Assembly: GCA_905480125.1 (NCBI GenBank)
Contig: CAJQPE010000092.1
Coordinates: forward strand, 1 to 36,278
Length of the DNA stretch: 36,278 bases
Direction of reading: 5' to 3'
Origin: an uncultured Flavobacteriales bacterium
GTDB taxonomy: Bacteria; Bacteroidota; Bacteroidia; Flavobacteriales_G; NORP312
Notes under the pieces: model-generated
The model's input: the letters and a program-made list of their open reading frames with translations, nothing else
Databases searched by the model: none
Told to the model about the DNA's origin: nothing
Position numbers and translations under genes: made by a program
Part shown: positions 19,033 to 27,838 of the stretch, piece by piece
Layout: each line of letters opens with the position of its first letter
How positions within the stretch are numbered: the stretch's first letter is position 1

Positions 19033-19397
19033 ACCTAACTAGTAATTAGGACAACTCTGTAAAAAATCAATTTTTAACTTTTATTTACTTTTTTACTAGA
19101 AGATTTAATTAATGTTAATTTATTTCTACCTGCTGCAACAAATTTCATATCGGGAAATATTTATCGGAAATATTGATATTGATATAAATCCCACCAAGAA
19201 CTTATTAAGATGTCTGGGGATCTTTTAAATAAGTTTTATTAAAAAATTTATCTACTTATGCATCATATTTTTTAAACAATTGCACTCTGCGTTAGCAAAT
19301 ATGGCTATCCCAAAAAGTAAAAAACGCTTAGTGAGTTTTTTTTAATAAAAAATAAGGCTACTTTTAATAATATATTATTAAATATTAAACACTTAAG
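19033..19397. other. Intergenic region, 365 bp, no gene seen
   Basis: AT-rich. There is no coding frame of useful length. CCTAACTAGTAATTAGG just after the AsmA stop is a weak dyad without a T-tract. AAAAAC...GTTTTTTTT near 19318-19345 could be a weak terminator or leader hairpin. The promoter of the phosphatase gene must lie here but no convincing motif is visible. Confidence 0.4.
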
Positions 19398-19910
19398 ATG
19401 CTGAAAAAACTCCAAGTAATAATTATAATAATTCTAGCGGCTTTATCTAATGTTAACGCTCAGATAGATAAAGAAATATTCACAATATATTTAGTTCGGC
19501 ACTCAGAAAAAGAGTCAACATCTAATGATCCTCAACTTACTCAATGTGGTGAGCAGAGATCAAAAAGTCTAAGCAGTTTTCTTAGTGATGTGGAACTAGA
19601 TGCTGTTTACAGCACTAACTATAATCGAACTAAAAATACTGCCCTGCCAACAGCGATTTCCAAAGATCTCGAGATCAAAGAATATAATCCTGAAGAACTT
19701 AAAGATTTTTCAAAATTATTATTGGCCCGCAAACAAGACGCACTAATTGTTGGGCATAGCAATACAACAGGCGTTTTAGCTGGTCTTTTAATTGGTGAAG
19801 AAATCGGAGAATTTGATTTAACCATTTATAATCGTATTTATCAGGTAGTCATCTATCAAAATAGTAGTCGCCTGCATCTATTGCACACGGCTTTTAATTG
19901 TGAAAATTAA
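19398..19910 (+). CDS. Exported histidine phosphatase family protein (SixA/PGAM-like)
   Basis: This 170-residue protein has a signal peptide (about 1-22, N-V-N-A-Q). The histidine phosphatase superfamily is shown by V-R-H-S (Arg34, nucleophile His35; Ser replaces the more common Gly), Arg77 in N-Y-N-R-T-K-N-T-A, and the second catalytic His120 in V-G-H-S-N-T-T. The size and plain core are closer to SixA-type phosphohistidine phosphatases than to phosphoglycerate mutases, but these branches overlap in function. Export places it in the periplasm. It lies 92 bases upstream of the secreted dikinase-like gene in the same direction. Whether they act together is inference. Confidence 0.88.
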   Translation: MLKKLQVIIIIILAALSNVNAQIDKEIFTIYLVRHSEKESTSNDPQLTQCGEQRSKSLSSFLSDVELDAVYSTNYNRTKNTALPTAISKDLEIKEYNPEELKDFSKLLLARKQDALIVGHSNTTGVLAGLLIGEEIGEFDLTIYNRIYQVVIYQNSSRLHLLHTAFNCEN

Positions 19911-20002
19911 TATCTTAGAATAGCTACTTAAAACAAAATACACTCTAAATTAAATGTTAAACTTTAGTATATTTAAACTTTTATTTTAAAAAAGCTTTTA
20001 TC

Positions 20003-23000
20003 ATGATTAAGAGAATTATTTTATTATTGGTTTGCCTAATTTCTGCTTCTAATTTTTGTTCTGCGCAAGTGCCAATTACAAACTATTCTGTGAATAGTAT
20101 CGGTCAAGTGCAATTGTCAATTCAAGCCCAAACGGGTAAATATTATATGTTGCATGCTCAGCATAGCCCAACGTTTCAATGGGCTACATCCATGACAATG
20201 GGCGTTAACGGCACAATGGTGATCTCTGAACCAGCGGCAGCCTATCCACTAGCGAACTATACCATAACAGAGCATGATATAGCTACCGCTGACGATTGGG
20301 ATGGAGATGGTATAGATGATATAATAGAATTTAACAACATGCCAACAGATGCACCAATCAACTATGCAGACCCTATTGCGTTTATTGATGGCTCAACCTC
20401 GATCCCAGATGCACAAACCTTTATGAATTTAGCTACGGTGAATAATGTCTCATGGGCACCATTTCTTGATGGACAATTATATGTTAAATTTGGAATACTT
20501 GATAGAGATACTCCGCAACCTAAAGTATATTTCATAAATAGTAATACTTACACAATCCACGCAAATTTTTTCAATGGAATTGGTGCTACTGTAATTGGAG
20601 ATGACGGATCTGGTGAAATCGTTTTTAATCCAAATGATATTCTTCCAAACGGAGTTATTGGAAGCTACTCGTTTAATTTTTCTTTTGGTGATGCAATGGA
20701 CTTTGAGGATACGCAAAGAACGTTTGAATTATTGGTGGCAAACATGCCTTTTCTTCAAAACAACATGAACCACTTTATTGGCCAAGCAGATGAAAACCTG
20801 CACACCTCAACTTACGCTGCCGATTTTGTAGGATCTAGAGTTGAAGTTGTTTTAGAATCTGATGTATTTGCGGAAATCGATTACATACCTTTTCATGAAG
20901 CAGAAGGTTATGGATTCTTTAAACATATGTCGACCGGTGAAACACCAGGCTCAAGAGATATTGTATTGTATGATGCGTTACCAAATTCATTACCAAGAGT
21001 GGGCGGAATAATTACTTCTGTAGTTCAAACTCCGCTATCGCATGTTAATTTAAGGGCAATACAAGATAATGTTCCTAATGCTTACATCAAGGATCCTTTA
21101 TCTATCGATTCAATTAATGACCTGTTAGGAAGTTACATTTACTACAAAGTTGAAAATGAAAATTTTCAAATAAGAGAAGCTACTTTAACTGAAGTTAATG
21201 CATGGTATGAAGATCTCAGACCAACAGAACCGCAAATTCCTATTCGAGATCTGAGTATTACAGAAATAATGCCTTTAGATTCAATTGAATTTAGCATGTC
21301 TACTTCATTTGGCGCGAAATGTTCCAACGTTGCAACTATGCGCTCTTTTGGATTTCCAACCGGCACAATACCTGATGGTTTTGGAATTCCTTTTTACTAC
21401 TATGATGAATTTATGAAGTTTAATAACTTTTATCAGGAGGCGCAAGTCATGATAGACAATCCTACTTTTTCAACTGATTTAAATTTTCGTTCTGAACGTT
21501 TGAAAGATTTCAGAAGAGATATTAAAGATGCCCCCATGCCTCAGTGGATAATGGATGAATTGCAAATCATGCATAATGCATTTCCAGTTGGCACTGCTGT
21601 TAGATGTCGATCGAGTACTAATAATGAAGATTTGCCCGGTTTTAGTGGTGCGGGTTTATATACTTCGAAAACGCAACATCTCGATGAAGGACACATCTCC
21701 AAATCTGTTAAACAGATTTACGCAAGTATGTGGAATTTTAGAGCATACGAAGAAAGAGATTTTTACCGTGTCGATCACTTTATTGCTGCCATGGGAATTC
21801 TTTGCCATCCCAATTTTGAAGAAGAGCAATCGAATGGCGTAGGAGTTAGTATTGACCCTATTTATGAAACGGATAGTACTTTTTACCTAAATACACAGGT
21901 TGGTGAATTCTTGATTACAAACCCTGATCCGAATTCAGTACCAGAAGAGATATTACTATACGAAGATACTTCTAATGGCGCAGGCTACCTTGTGCTAAGG
22001 CTATCAAACCTAGTTAATCCAGGTGAACTAGTAATGGATCAAGTGTATCTAGACGAAATGAGAGAATACCTTACCGTTATTCATGATGAATTTGCGATTC
22101 TATACGATGTTGCAGGGGCGGAAGGATTTGGTATGGATATCGAATATAAAGTTACAGCTCAAGATCAATTGGTTATTAAGCAAGCAAGACCATGGGTATC
22201 CTTTTGGGCCGATATTAAAGCCAATAGTGACTTAGCTGTTGAAGAAATTGTTGCTCCGCAATCTTCTTCTAGTTTAGGAAGCAGTGAACTAGTGACTGCT
22301 AAAATTGCCAATACAGGATTAAACGATATGCACGATTTTGATATTGCTTTGGTTGTTGAAGGTCAATTAATGGAAACTATTACGATTACTGACACAATTG
22401 TTCCATTTACAGATGCTGATTTTCAGTTTACTGTACCCCAAGATTTTTCAACTATTGGCGATTATAATATCACTGGTATCGTTACTGATATTGACGATGA
22501 ATACGGGAACAATGACACATTAAACATTGTTTTAAGTAAGTTGCACGAGCTTGATGGAGAACTTGCTATTGGTGAACTAACTGTTCTTTGTAATGATGTG
22601 GTAGAAGTCAATGCTATAATTATCAACCAAGGCGAGTCTTTTATTACCGATGTTGAAATTGAAGTAATCGTGAATGGTTTAGCAGTAGATACGATTACGG
22701 CAACTGTAGATATTTCTTTCCAAGACCAAGAAAAAGTTACAATATTGGTTGATGACAACCTTATACAAATCACAAACAATATAGTACTTAACTTATTATC
22801 TACAAACAGCCAACCTGACGGTGAAATTGCAAACAATATAGGCAGTACCACTACCACTTTAGATTCAGATTACGATGTTATCACATTAATTATCGATGCT
22901 GATGATTATCCTGAAGAAACTTCTTGGGAAGTATATGATGAAGGTGCAAATCTAACAGTGGCAACAGGATCTTTACAATCGGGTACTTCTGTATTTTCAG

Positions 23001-23944
23001 AAGACATTTGCTTAGACTATGGTTCTTGCTTCTCTCTTTATGTATACGATTCTTACGGAGACGGTATTTGCTGTGACTACGGAATTGGTTTTTTCTTAGT
23101 AATAAATTCATCGGGTGATACAATAGCAGCCAATGACGGGGAATTTGGCTCTGAAGCACAAGAAGGGTTTTGTCCTGACGGAACGGGCTGTGGATTTACG
23201 GCAGATGTGAATGTAACCAACACAACTTCAACTGGCACTAACGATGGTGCTATCTCGATAAATACTAGCTCAGGTGTTAGTCCGTTTCAATATAGTATAG
23301 ATGGTGGCCAAACATTTATTGATTCTAATACATTTGTCAATTTAGCGCCAGGAACTTATGATATTTTTATAGAGGGAGGCACTGGTTTATGCTCATATCA
23401 AGAAACTGTTTCGATTGAAGAATGCACATTTACCGCAGTCGATATAGCAGCAACTGACGCTTCATCAGTTGTAACCACGGATGGCGAAATTATTATCACG
23501 CCAACTTCAGGAGTTAGCCCATATCTTTATAGTATCGATGGAGGTCAAAACTTTGTCGCTGATAATGTGTTCCCTGATTTACCTGTGGGGCCTTATAATA
23601 TTATCGTGCAAGATGCAACAGATATTTGCTTTTATGAGATAGGTGTACCTATTGAAGTTGATGCGTTAGGCATTAAAGATGAAGCTTCATCTTATGATAT
23701 TAAGATATATCCTAACCCTACTAACAATTACTTTAGTGTTGAAATTAAATCATCTTCAGAGTTAACGGAAGCAGTAAATATTGTTGTTTACGATAACCTA
23801 GGCAGAACAATTCAAACAAGTTCGATACTAAATGAAAGCAACCGGATTACTACCATCTCTTTAAATGGCTATGTTTCTGGAACGTATTTTATCAAATGCT
23901 CTAATAGCAATTTGCAAAAACATTTTAAAGTGGTTAAGATTTAA
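20003..23944 (+). CDS. Secreted dikinase-like protein: phosphohistidine domain, PPDK/GWD ATP-binding domain, SprB repeats, T9SS tail
   Basis: The 1313-residue protein has a signal peptide to about residue 21 (C-S-A-Q). D-W-D-G-D-G-I-D-D at 98-106 is a calcium-binding-type loop. T-P-L-S-H-V-N-L-R-A at 343-352 matches the swivelling phosphohistidine domain (His347 as phospho-acceptor; compare L-S-H-V-S-V-R-A in plant glucan, water dikinase). Next is a PPDK_N-type ATP-binding domain: A-V-R-C-R-S-S-T-N-N-E-D-L-P-G at 532-546, Y-A-S-M-W-N-F-R-A at 573-581, and the closing Q-A-R-P at 727-730. Then come two CARDB-like modules, a Cys-rich module (about 960-1050), two SprB repeats (each with Y-S-I-D-G-G-Q), and a T9SS sorting domain (K-I-Y-P-N-P-T to the end). 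Its substrate is unknown. Confidence 0.86.
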   Translation: MIKRIILLLVCLISASNFCSAQVPITNYSVNSIGQVQLSIQAQTGKYYMLHAQHSPTFQWATSMTMGVNGTMVISEPAAAYPLANYTITEHDIATADDWDGDGIDDIIEFNNMPTDAPINYADPIAFIDGSTSIPDAQTFMNLATVNNVSWAPFLDGQLYVKFGILDRDTPQPKVYFINSNTYTIHANFFNGIGATVIGDDGSGEIVFNPNDILPNGVIGSYSFNFSFGDAMDFEDTQRTFELLVANMPFLQNNMNHFIGQADENLHTSTYAADFVGSRVEVVLESDVFAEIDYIPFHEAEGYGFFKHMSTGETPGSRDIVLYDALPNSLPRVGGIITSVVQTPLSHVNLRAIQDNVPNAYIKDPLSIDSINDLLGSYIYYKVENENFQIREATLTEVNAWYEDLRPTEPQIPIRDLSITEIMPLDSIEFSMSTSFGAKCSNVATMRSFGFPTGTIPDGFGIPFYYYDEFMKFNNFYQEAQVMIDNPTFSTDLNFRSERLKDFRRDIKDAPMPQWIMDELQIMHNAFPVGTAVRCRSSTNNEDLPGFSGAGLYTSKTQHLDEGHISKSVKQIYASMWNFRAYEERDFYRVDHFIAAMGILCHPNFEEEQSNGVGVSIDPIYETDSTFYLNTQVGEFLITNPDPNSVPEEILLYEDTSNGAGYLVLRLSNLVNPGELVMDQVYLDEMREYLTVIHDEFAILYDVAGAEGFGMDIEYKVTAQDQLVIKQARPWVSFWADIKANSDLAVEEIVAPQSSSSLGSSELVTAKIANTGLNDMHDFDIALVVEGQLMETITITDTIVPFTDADFQFTVPQDFSTIGDYNITGIVTDIDDEYGNNDTLNIVLSKLHELDGELAIGELTVLCNDVVEVNAIIINQGESFITDVEIEVIVNGLAVDTITATVDISFQDQEKVTILVDDNLIQITNNIVLNLLSTNSQPDGEIANNIGSTTTTLDSDYDVITLIIDADDYPEETSWEVYDEGANLTVATGSLQSGTSVFSEDICLDYGSCFSLYVYDSYGDGICCDYGIGFFLVINSSGDTIAANDGEFGSEAQEGFCPDGTGCGFTADVNVTNTTSTGTNDGAISINTSSGVSPFQYSIDGGQTFIDSNTFVNLAPGTYDIFIEGGTGLCSYQETVSIEECTFTAVDIAATDASSVVTTDGEIIITPTSGVSPYLYSIDGGQNFVADNVFPDLPVGPYNIIVQDATDICFYEIGVPIEVDALGIKDEASSYDIKIYPNPTNNYFSVEIKSSSELTEAVNIVVYDNLGRTIQTSSILNESNRITTISLNGYVSGTYFIKCSNSNLQKHFKVVKI

Positions 23945-24205
23945 GGTTTTTCTAATTAGATTAACTTTATAATTGAAAGCTAAATACTTTGACATCTATT
24001 TCTTTGCTCTTAAGCAAACTTAGTAGTGGATAAATGAAACCAAAAATTTTATTTTATTTATCTATTGCATTAAATATTCGAAATTGGTATGCTTTTTAAC
24101 ATATAAACGCGTTAATTTATTAAAGTTATCGTAGTAACATAAAAACACTTCAAACCGAATTAATTTTAATTTTGCCCAGAAGAGCGATAATGAAATACCT
24201 AAAGC

Positions 24206-24874
24206 ATGAACGAAAATATTAAAATACTTATAAGATCCTTTTTTATTAAAATACCAGGAGTTTGGGATTTCTTTCTTTCCATTCGATATTTTTTTTTAAA
24301 AAGAAATGCTAAAAACGCAATTGAACGCATGAGAAAAAACAATGCACCTATTAACATTTGCATTGGCTCTTCTGGTGATGATTACGAAGGCTGGTTTCCG
24401 ACTGAACAAAATTTTCTAGACCTATTGGATGAAAAAACATGGATTAATTTATTTGGCGCATCGGAAAGTGTTGATGGTATGCTAGCAGAACACGTGTGGG
24501 AACATATGTCTCTTGAAGATGGACAGATTGCAGCCAGAATGTGTTATAAATATATTAAACCTGGTGGCTTCTTGAGAATAGCAGTACCTGACGGATTTAC
24601 GCCTGACCAAGAATACATTAAAGCTGTTGATGTTGGCGGGAAAGGAAGATGTGCCGATGGACACTTAATGTTGTATAATCACATTAATTTTTCTGAAGTA
24701 TTCAAACAAGCTGGATTCAAGATTAATAAATTGGAGTATTTCGATAAAAATGGGAATTTCGTTTACAATCCTTGGGACATCAAAACGGGTAAAATAAAAC
24801 GTTCTACAGCCTATAGAGGAATTGACAAAGGTGTTTTTAATTCCTCTGTAATTCTTGACGCAATCAAAGAATAA
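24206..24874 (+). CDS. SAM-dependent methyltransferase-like protein
   Basis: The 222-residue protein resembles the type-11 methyltransferase-like proteins found in surface-polysaccharide loci: I-N-I-C-I-G-S-S at 50-57 in the position of the SAM loop, a W-F-P-T-E strand, A-E-H-V-W-E-H-M-S-L-E-D-G (acidic motif III-like), and K-P-G-G-F-L-R-I-A-V-P-D-G. The SAM loop lacks the usual G-x-G spacing, so cofactor binding is likely but not certain. No signal peptide is seen. It stands alone, followed by a large inverted repeat at 24906. Confidence 0.8.
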   Translation: MNENIKILIRSFFIKIPGVWDFFLSIRYFFLKRNAKNAIERMRKNNAPINICIGSSGDDYEGWFPTEQNFLDLLDEKTWINLFGASESVDGMLAEHVWEHMSLEDGQIAARMCYKYIKPGGFLRIAVPDGFTPDQEYIKAVDVGGKGRCADGHLMLYNHINFSEVFKQAGFKINKLEYFDKNGNFVYNPWDIKTGKIKRSTAYRGIDKGVFNSSVILDAIKE

Positions 24875-24905
24875 ACCTATCAGCTAGGTCCTTGAGTTCT
24901 GTTGC

Positions 24906-24960
24906 ATTAATTTGTATTACTTCTAAAAATCAAATTCCTAACGAAGGAATACAAATTAAT
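24906..24960. repeat. Large inverted repeat
   Basis: Arms ATTAATTTGTATTACTTC (24906-24923) and GAAGGAATACAAATTAAT (24943-24960) pair at 17 of 18 positions around a 19-base loop. No T-run follows, so it is not a standard intrinsic terminator. It could be mRNA 3'-end structure for the methyltransferase or a protein-binding dyad. Confidence 0.75.
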
Positions 24961-24972
24961 ACCTTGTCAGAT

Positions 24973-25000
24973 AATAATCAATAATTTTGTTTTGATTATT
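24973..25000. promoter_or_regulatory. Perfect 9-bp dyad just before the start at 25005
   Basis: AATAATCAA (24973-24981) and TTGATTATT (24992-25000) form a perfect inverted repeat ending 4 bases before the ATG. It may be an operator or a leader hairpin covering the start region. There is no Shine-Dalgarno sequence in the remaining space. Confidence 0.45.
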
Positions 25001-25004
25001 TAAA

Positions 25005-25400
25005 ATGAAACGATTTTATTTATTTCTTATATTCTTATCGCCTTTTGTGTTAATGATTAGCGTGAATGAAAATTCGAGAAATAATCAGGTAAATATAGCA
25101 GCGTCAGAAGAAAGTAAAAAGCTAAACTCTTCTATTGCCATGACCAATAGATGCACTTGGGCATGTCACAGCAATACCAATTATTGCAAAGATTATCACA
25201 CGAAGTTATTATCTCCCTACTTTCATTTTACTGATCCTATTTACTTTGGTGTAATCAATACCCTCCAATCAACCGGCTCCTATAGTTTTGCGAACTTGAT
25301 TTTGTTTGTAATCATTGGCCCGTTAGTCCTATTTATTATGCTGTTACGAATATTGCGAAACTGGTCAATAATACTCCAATTTAGAAAAACTAAAAAATGA
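25005..25400 (+). CDS. Small membrane protein with extracytoplasmic Cys/His cluster
   Basis: This 131-residue protein has an N-terminal signal-like helix (about 3-20), a polar part with C-T-W-A-C-H...C-K-D-Y-H (Cys50, Cys54, His55, Cys61, His65), the segment F-T-D-P-I-Y-F-G-V-I, and a C-terminal transmembrane helix (about 95-117) ending in a basic tail. The Cys and His spacing could bind a metal, haem or form disulfides; C-H at 54-55 belongs to a single-Cys C-H pair, so a classic CXXCH haem site is absent. I recall this family in Bacteroidota, always with a second small membrane gene as here, but not its function. Confidence 0.78.
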   Translation: MKRFYLFLIFLSPFVLMISVNENSRNNQVNIAASEESKKLNSSIAMTNRCTWACHSNTNYCKDYHTKLLSPYFHFTDPIYFGVINTLQSTGSYSFANLILFVIIGPLVLFIMLLRILRNWSIILQFRKTKK

Positions 25401-25582
25401 TTGATATGGTTTCATTTCTATATAATTACTGCACAGATTTCATAATTAATATTGCCAATTTGACGAGCACATCATATTACGAAATCAACTTTACGCTTTT
25501 CTGTGTAGCATATCCTATCATATGTATAATATGTTCTTTTGTATTGGTTATTCAGCAAATAATCATAAAAGGATATCACTAA
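25397..25582 (+). CDS. Small two-helix membrane protein, translationally coupled to the previous gene
   Basis: The 61-residue protein starts within ATGA, overlapping the stop of the gene before it by 4 bases. It has N-Y-C-T-D-F-I-I-N-I-A-N-L in the first half and a strong hydrophobic helix (about 33-55) in the second. A shorter start three codons in (ATG 25406) is possible, but the overlap favours 25397. Pairing with the Cys/His-cluster protein suggests a small two-subunit membrane complex. The function is unknown. Confidence 0.75.
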   Translation: MIDMVSFLYNYCTDFIINIANLTSTSYYEINFTLFCVAYPIICIICSFVLVIQQIIIKGYH

Positions 25583-25589
25583 TATTGTC

Positions 25590-26168
25590 TTAAGGAAACC
25601 ATCTATAATGCCCTGTAATTCTACTTTCAAAAAGGAAATCTTCACATTGCGGCCCTCCACCAATATTATGAACTACCATTGGTCGACCATCAATGAATTT
25701 ATCGACTACAATCCCCACATGGCCTGTTGCAATATCACCCCAATAAACTAAATCACCTGGTTTGTAATCTCCAGGGTTATTGGTTATAGACAATTCCCCT
25801 CCCATTCTCTTTAAAAAGCATTCTTGATTTTGGGTTCTCCTGTGGTCTATATTCTTGTCTGGTCCCGATGCACCCCAAAGTCGTTTTGAAGGATATTGTT
25901 CAAAATTTGCTTTCATATCTTCATGTATTAACTTTTGTAGATCTATCCCCAGTCCATTCCTATATGAACGAACAATTAAATCTGTGCATACACCTGTTCC
26001 TTCTGGTACATCGCCATTTGGATATTCGAGTTTAATATATCCAGATTTATACCTAATATGATGTGCTGTTCTTTCGATGGCTGCATCCGATAGTTTTAAA
26101 CCGCTTTGAAGATTCGGGGCCATTGCTATAGAAATAATAGCAAAGATTATTATCATTATTTTTTTCAT
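25590..26168 (-). CDS. Exported DUF1287 protein (NlpC/P60-like fold)
   Basis: This 192-residue protein has a signal peptide (about 1-17). DUF1287 words are clear: P-E-G-T-G-V-C-T-D-L-I-V-R-S-Y-R (the Cys in G-V-C-T-D is the presumed active-site residue), M-K-A-N-F-x-x-Y-P, D-K-N-I-D-H-R-R-T-Q-N, Y-K-P-G-D-L-V-Y-W (typical of papain-like NlpC/P60 relatives), and G-H-V-G-I-V-V-D with the second catalytic His. It is probably a periplasmic amidase/peptidase-like protein, perhaps on peptidoglycan; the reaction is not proven for the family. It converges with the small membrane pair, 7 bases apart. Confidence 0.92.
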   Translation of the reverse strand: MKKIMIIIFAIISIAMAPNLQSGLKLSDAAIERTAHHIRYKSGYIKLEYPNGDVPEGTGVCTDLIVRSYRNGLGIDLQKLIHEDMKANFEQYPSKRLWGASGPDKNIDHRRTQNQECFLKRMGGELSITNNPGDYKPGDLVYWGDIATGHVGIVVDKFIDGRPMVVHNIGGGPQCEDFLFESRITGHYRWFP

Positions 26169-26462
26169 AATCGCGTATATTTAGTACAATGATTTTATTG
26201 ATTACTAACTATATAACGCAAAAAATATAAAAAGGAACACATGATCAATTATAACTTTATAGGAAATCCCATATAATCAACCTTTAACAATCATATGTAT
26301 CATCTTTTTTAAAACAATAAAGGCAGAATATAAAAGACAAAACACTAATTTAAAATATCATGTTAGAACTAAACAGCAATATAGTAAAGACTTTGATTTA
26401 GTCAGCTCAGAATTGAAGGCCCTAATGAAATCAAATTAGTGCAACAGAATGCAACAAAAGCT

Positions 26463-27047
26463 TTAAAAGTCGAGTTCGAACATTATTTCGTTTTTTCTAT
26501 TAGTTAATTGGTATGGGGGATTATATCCCAAATAAATGACTTTATCAATAAATGATAATTGTTGTTTAACTAATTTATCCCTAAGAATATCAGAAAATTC
26601 TTTTATTCTTTGATCTGAAGACCATCCTGCAAATTTTATAACAGCGTATTTTTTACCTTCAATTCGGTCAATTTTTATTGACTTACTGGTTGGTTCAGGT
26701 AAATCTTTTGTAGAATATGAGGAAGGTACCATAAATCTCATCGTGACAAGCGAGTCCATTTCCATAATAACCGGTGATGTCATAGCAATCTTTTCATTTT
26801 TAGCATTATCTCCAAAAATATATCCTGCAAGAACTCGAAACCCTGCTGAAGAGGATTGTCCATAAGAAGAATTATTCATTGTAACAGAAGTAAACAAAGC
26901 ATCTTCATATTGCCTTATTTCTATACCGTCATTAGTAGATAAAGTATTGTATTTATAACTTTCAGTTTTATTTGTCGATTTGTTCACAGCATACTGAGCT
27001 CCGAATATGCAAAGCACCAATACCAAAATAATTATCAAAATTTTCAT
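26463..27047 (-). CDS. SOUL haem-binding family protein, membrane-anchored or exported
   Basis: The 194 residues carry the SOUL/HEBP signature: Y-K-Y-N-T-L-S-T-N-D-G-I-E-I-R-Q-Y at the start of the fold, G-F-R-V-L-A-G-Y-I-F-G-x-N, the K-I-A-M-T-S-P-V-I core motif, and Y-N-P-P-Y at the end. A hydrophobic N-terminal helix (2-18) targets it to the membrane or periplasm. Eukaryotic members bind haem or porphyrin; bacterial ones are little studied. It is transcribed away from the SDR gene at 27138, with about 90 bp between the starts. In other Bacteroidota such genes occur near photolyase loci, which fits this region. Confidence 0.92.
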   Translation of the reverse strand: MKILIIILVLVLCIFGAQYAVNKSTNKTESYKYNTLSTNDGIEIRQYEDALFTSVTMNNSSYGQSSSAGFRVLAGYIFGDNAKNEKIAMTSPVIMEMDSLVTMRFMVPSSYSTKDLPEPTSKSIKIDRIEGKKYAVIKFAGWSSDQRIKEFSDILRDKLVKQQLSFIDKVIYLGYNPPYQLTNRKNEIMFELDF

Positions 27048-27137
27048 TTTTATGTTGATTTAAATAATAAATAAAAGAATTCATTTTTTGTTTAATCTTT
27101 TTGTTGTAAATTTAAACAAAAATAAAGGATACACAGT

Positions 27138-27827
27138 ATGAAAAATTTTCTAATTATTGGTGCAAGCTCAGGAATAGGATATTCTGTGCTGAATAATTTA
27201 ATAAAAGAAGAACAAATATCTATTACTGCTACATATTTATCAAAAGAACCAATATTAAAAAGCAACAAAATAGAATGGATACAATTTGATGCCACAAAAC
27301 AATCCACTAACCAACTTACTAACAAACCACTAAATGGAATTGTATATTGCCCAGGCAGTATTAATCTTAAACCATTTAAGAGAATTAAAAAGGAGGAATT
27401 ACTTAACGAGATGAACCTAAATTTTTTCGGATTTTTCAGCGTTTTACAAATGCATTTAGAAAACATGAAACACTCAGAAAGTGCTTCTGTTGTTGCGTTT
27501 TCATCTGTAGCAGTGCATAAAGGATTATCGTTTCATAGCCTTGTTAATTCAAGCAAAGGTGCTTTGGAAAGTCTTGTGAAATCTTTAGCAATTGAACTCG
27601 CTCCGAATATTAGGCTAAATCTTATTGCCCCTTCTTTAACTAAAACTCCACTTTCAGAAAAATTTTTAAACACCGAAAGCAAATTAGAACACCATATCAA
27701 TAATCACCCGCTAAAAGTAATTGGTGATCCCGGAAACATTGCTGAAATGGTATCATTTTTGTTGTCAGACAAATCTAAATTTATGACTGGGCAATCTATA
27801 ATAATGGATGGAGGTTTTTCTCTTTAA
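27138..27827 (+). CDS. SDR-family protein lacking the catalytic tyrosine
   Basis: This 229-residue Rossmann-fold short-chain dehydrogenase/reductase has the cofactor motif G-A-S-S-G-I-G at 8-14 and the Ser in A-F-S-S-V-A, but the YxxxK motif reads V-N-S-S-K (Val136, Lys140), so the catalytic Tyr is gone. M-D-G-G at the C-terminus is typical of SDRs. It may bind NAD(P)H without ordinary dehydrogenase activity, use another residue, or be regulatory. I recall SDRs of this sort beside photolyase/SRPBCC/flavin-reductase genes in other bacteria, and that cluster is 3-7 kb away here. It is preceded by a GGAT-type weak leader and starts at the first ATG. Confidence 0.9.
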   Translation: MKNFLIIGASSGIGYSVLNNLIKEEQISITATYLSKEPILKSNKIEWIQFDATKQSTNQLTNKPLNGIVYCPGSINLKPFKRIKKEELLNEMNLNFFGFFSVLQMHLENMKHSESASVVAFSSVAVHKGLSFHSLVNSSKGALESLVKSLAIELAPNIRLNLIAPSLTKTPLSEKFLNTESKLEHHINNHPLKVIGDPGNIAEMVSFLLSDKSKFMTGQSIIMDGGFSL

Positions 27828-27838
27828 ATATTAAAGAA

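Noticed and set aside
22462-22857. 131-residue antisense frame within the dikinase-like gene
   Set aside because: Composition (S/T/I/V runs) is what antisense of the CARDB-like modules would give; no independent support.
25055-25200. c-type haem site in the small Cys/His membrane protein
   Set aside because: The spacing is C-x3-C-H, not C-x2-C-H, and no haem-lyase or cytochrome genes are near.
27092-27466. 124-residue - strand frame over the SDR start
   Set aside because: The SDR on the + strand has clear family motifs in this stretch, while the - strand frame has none.
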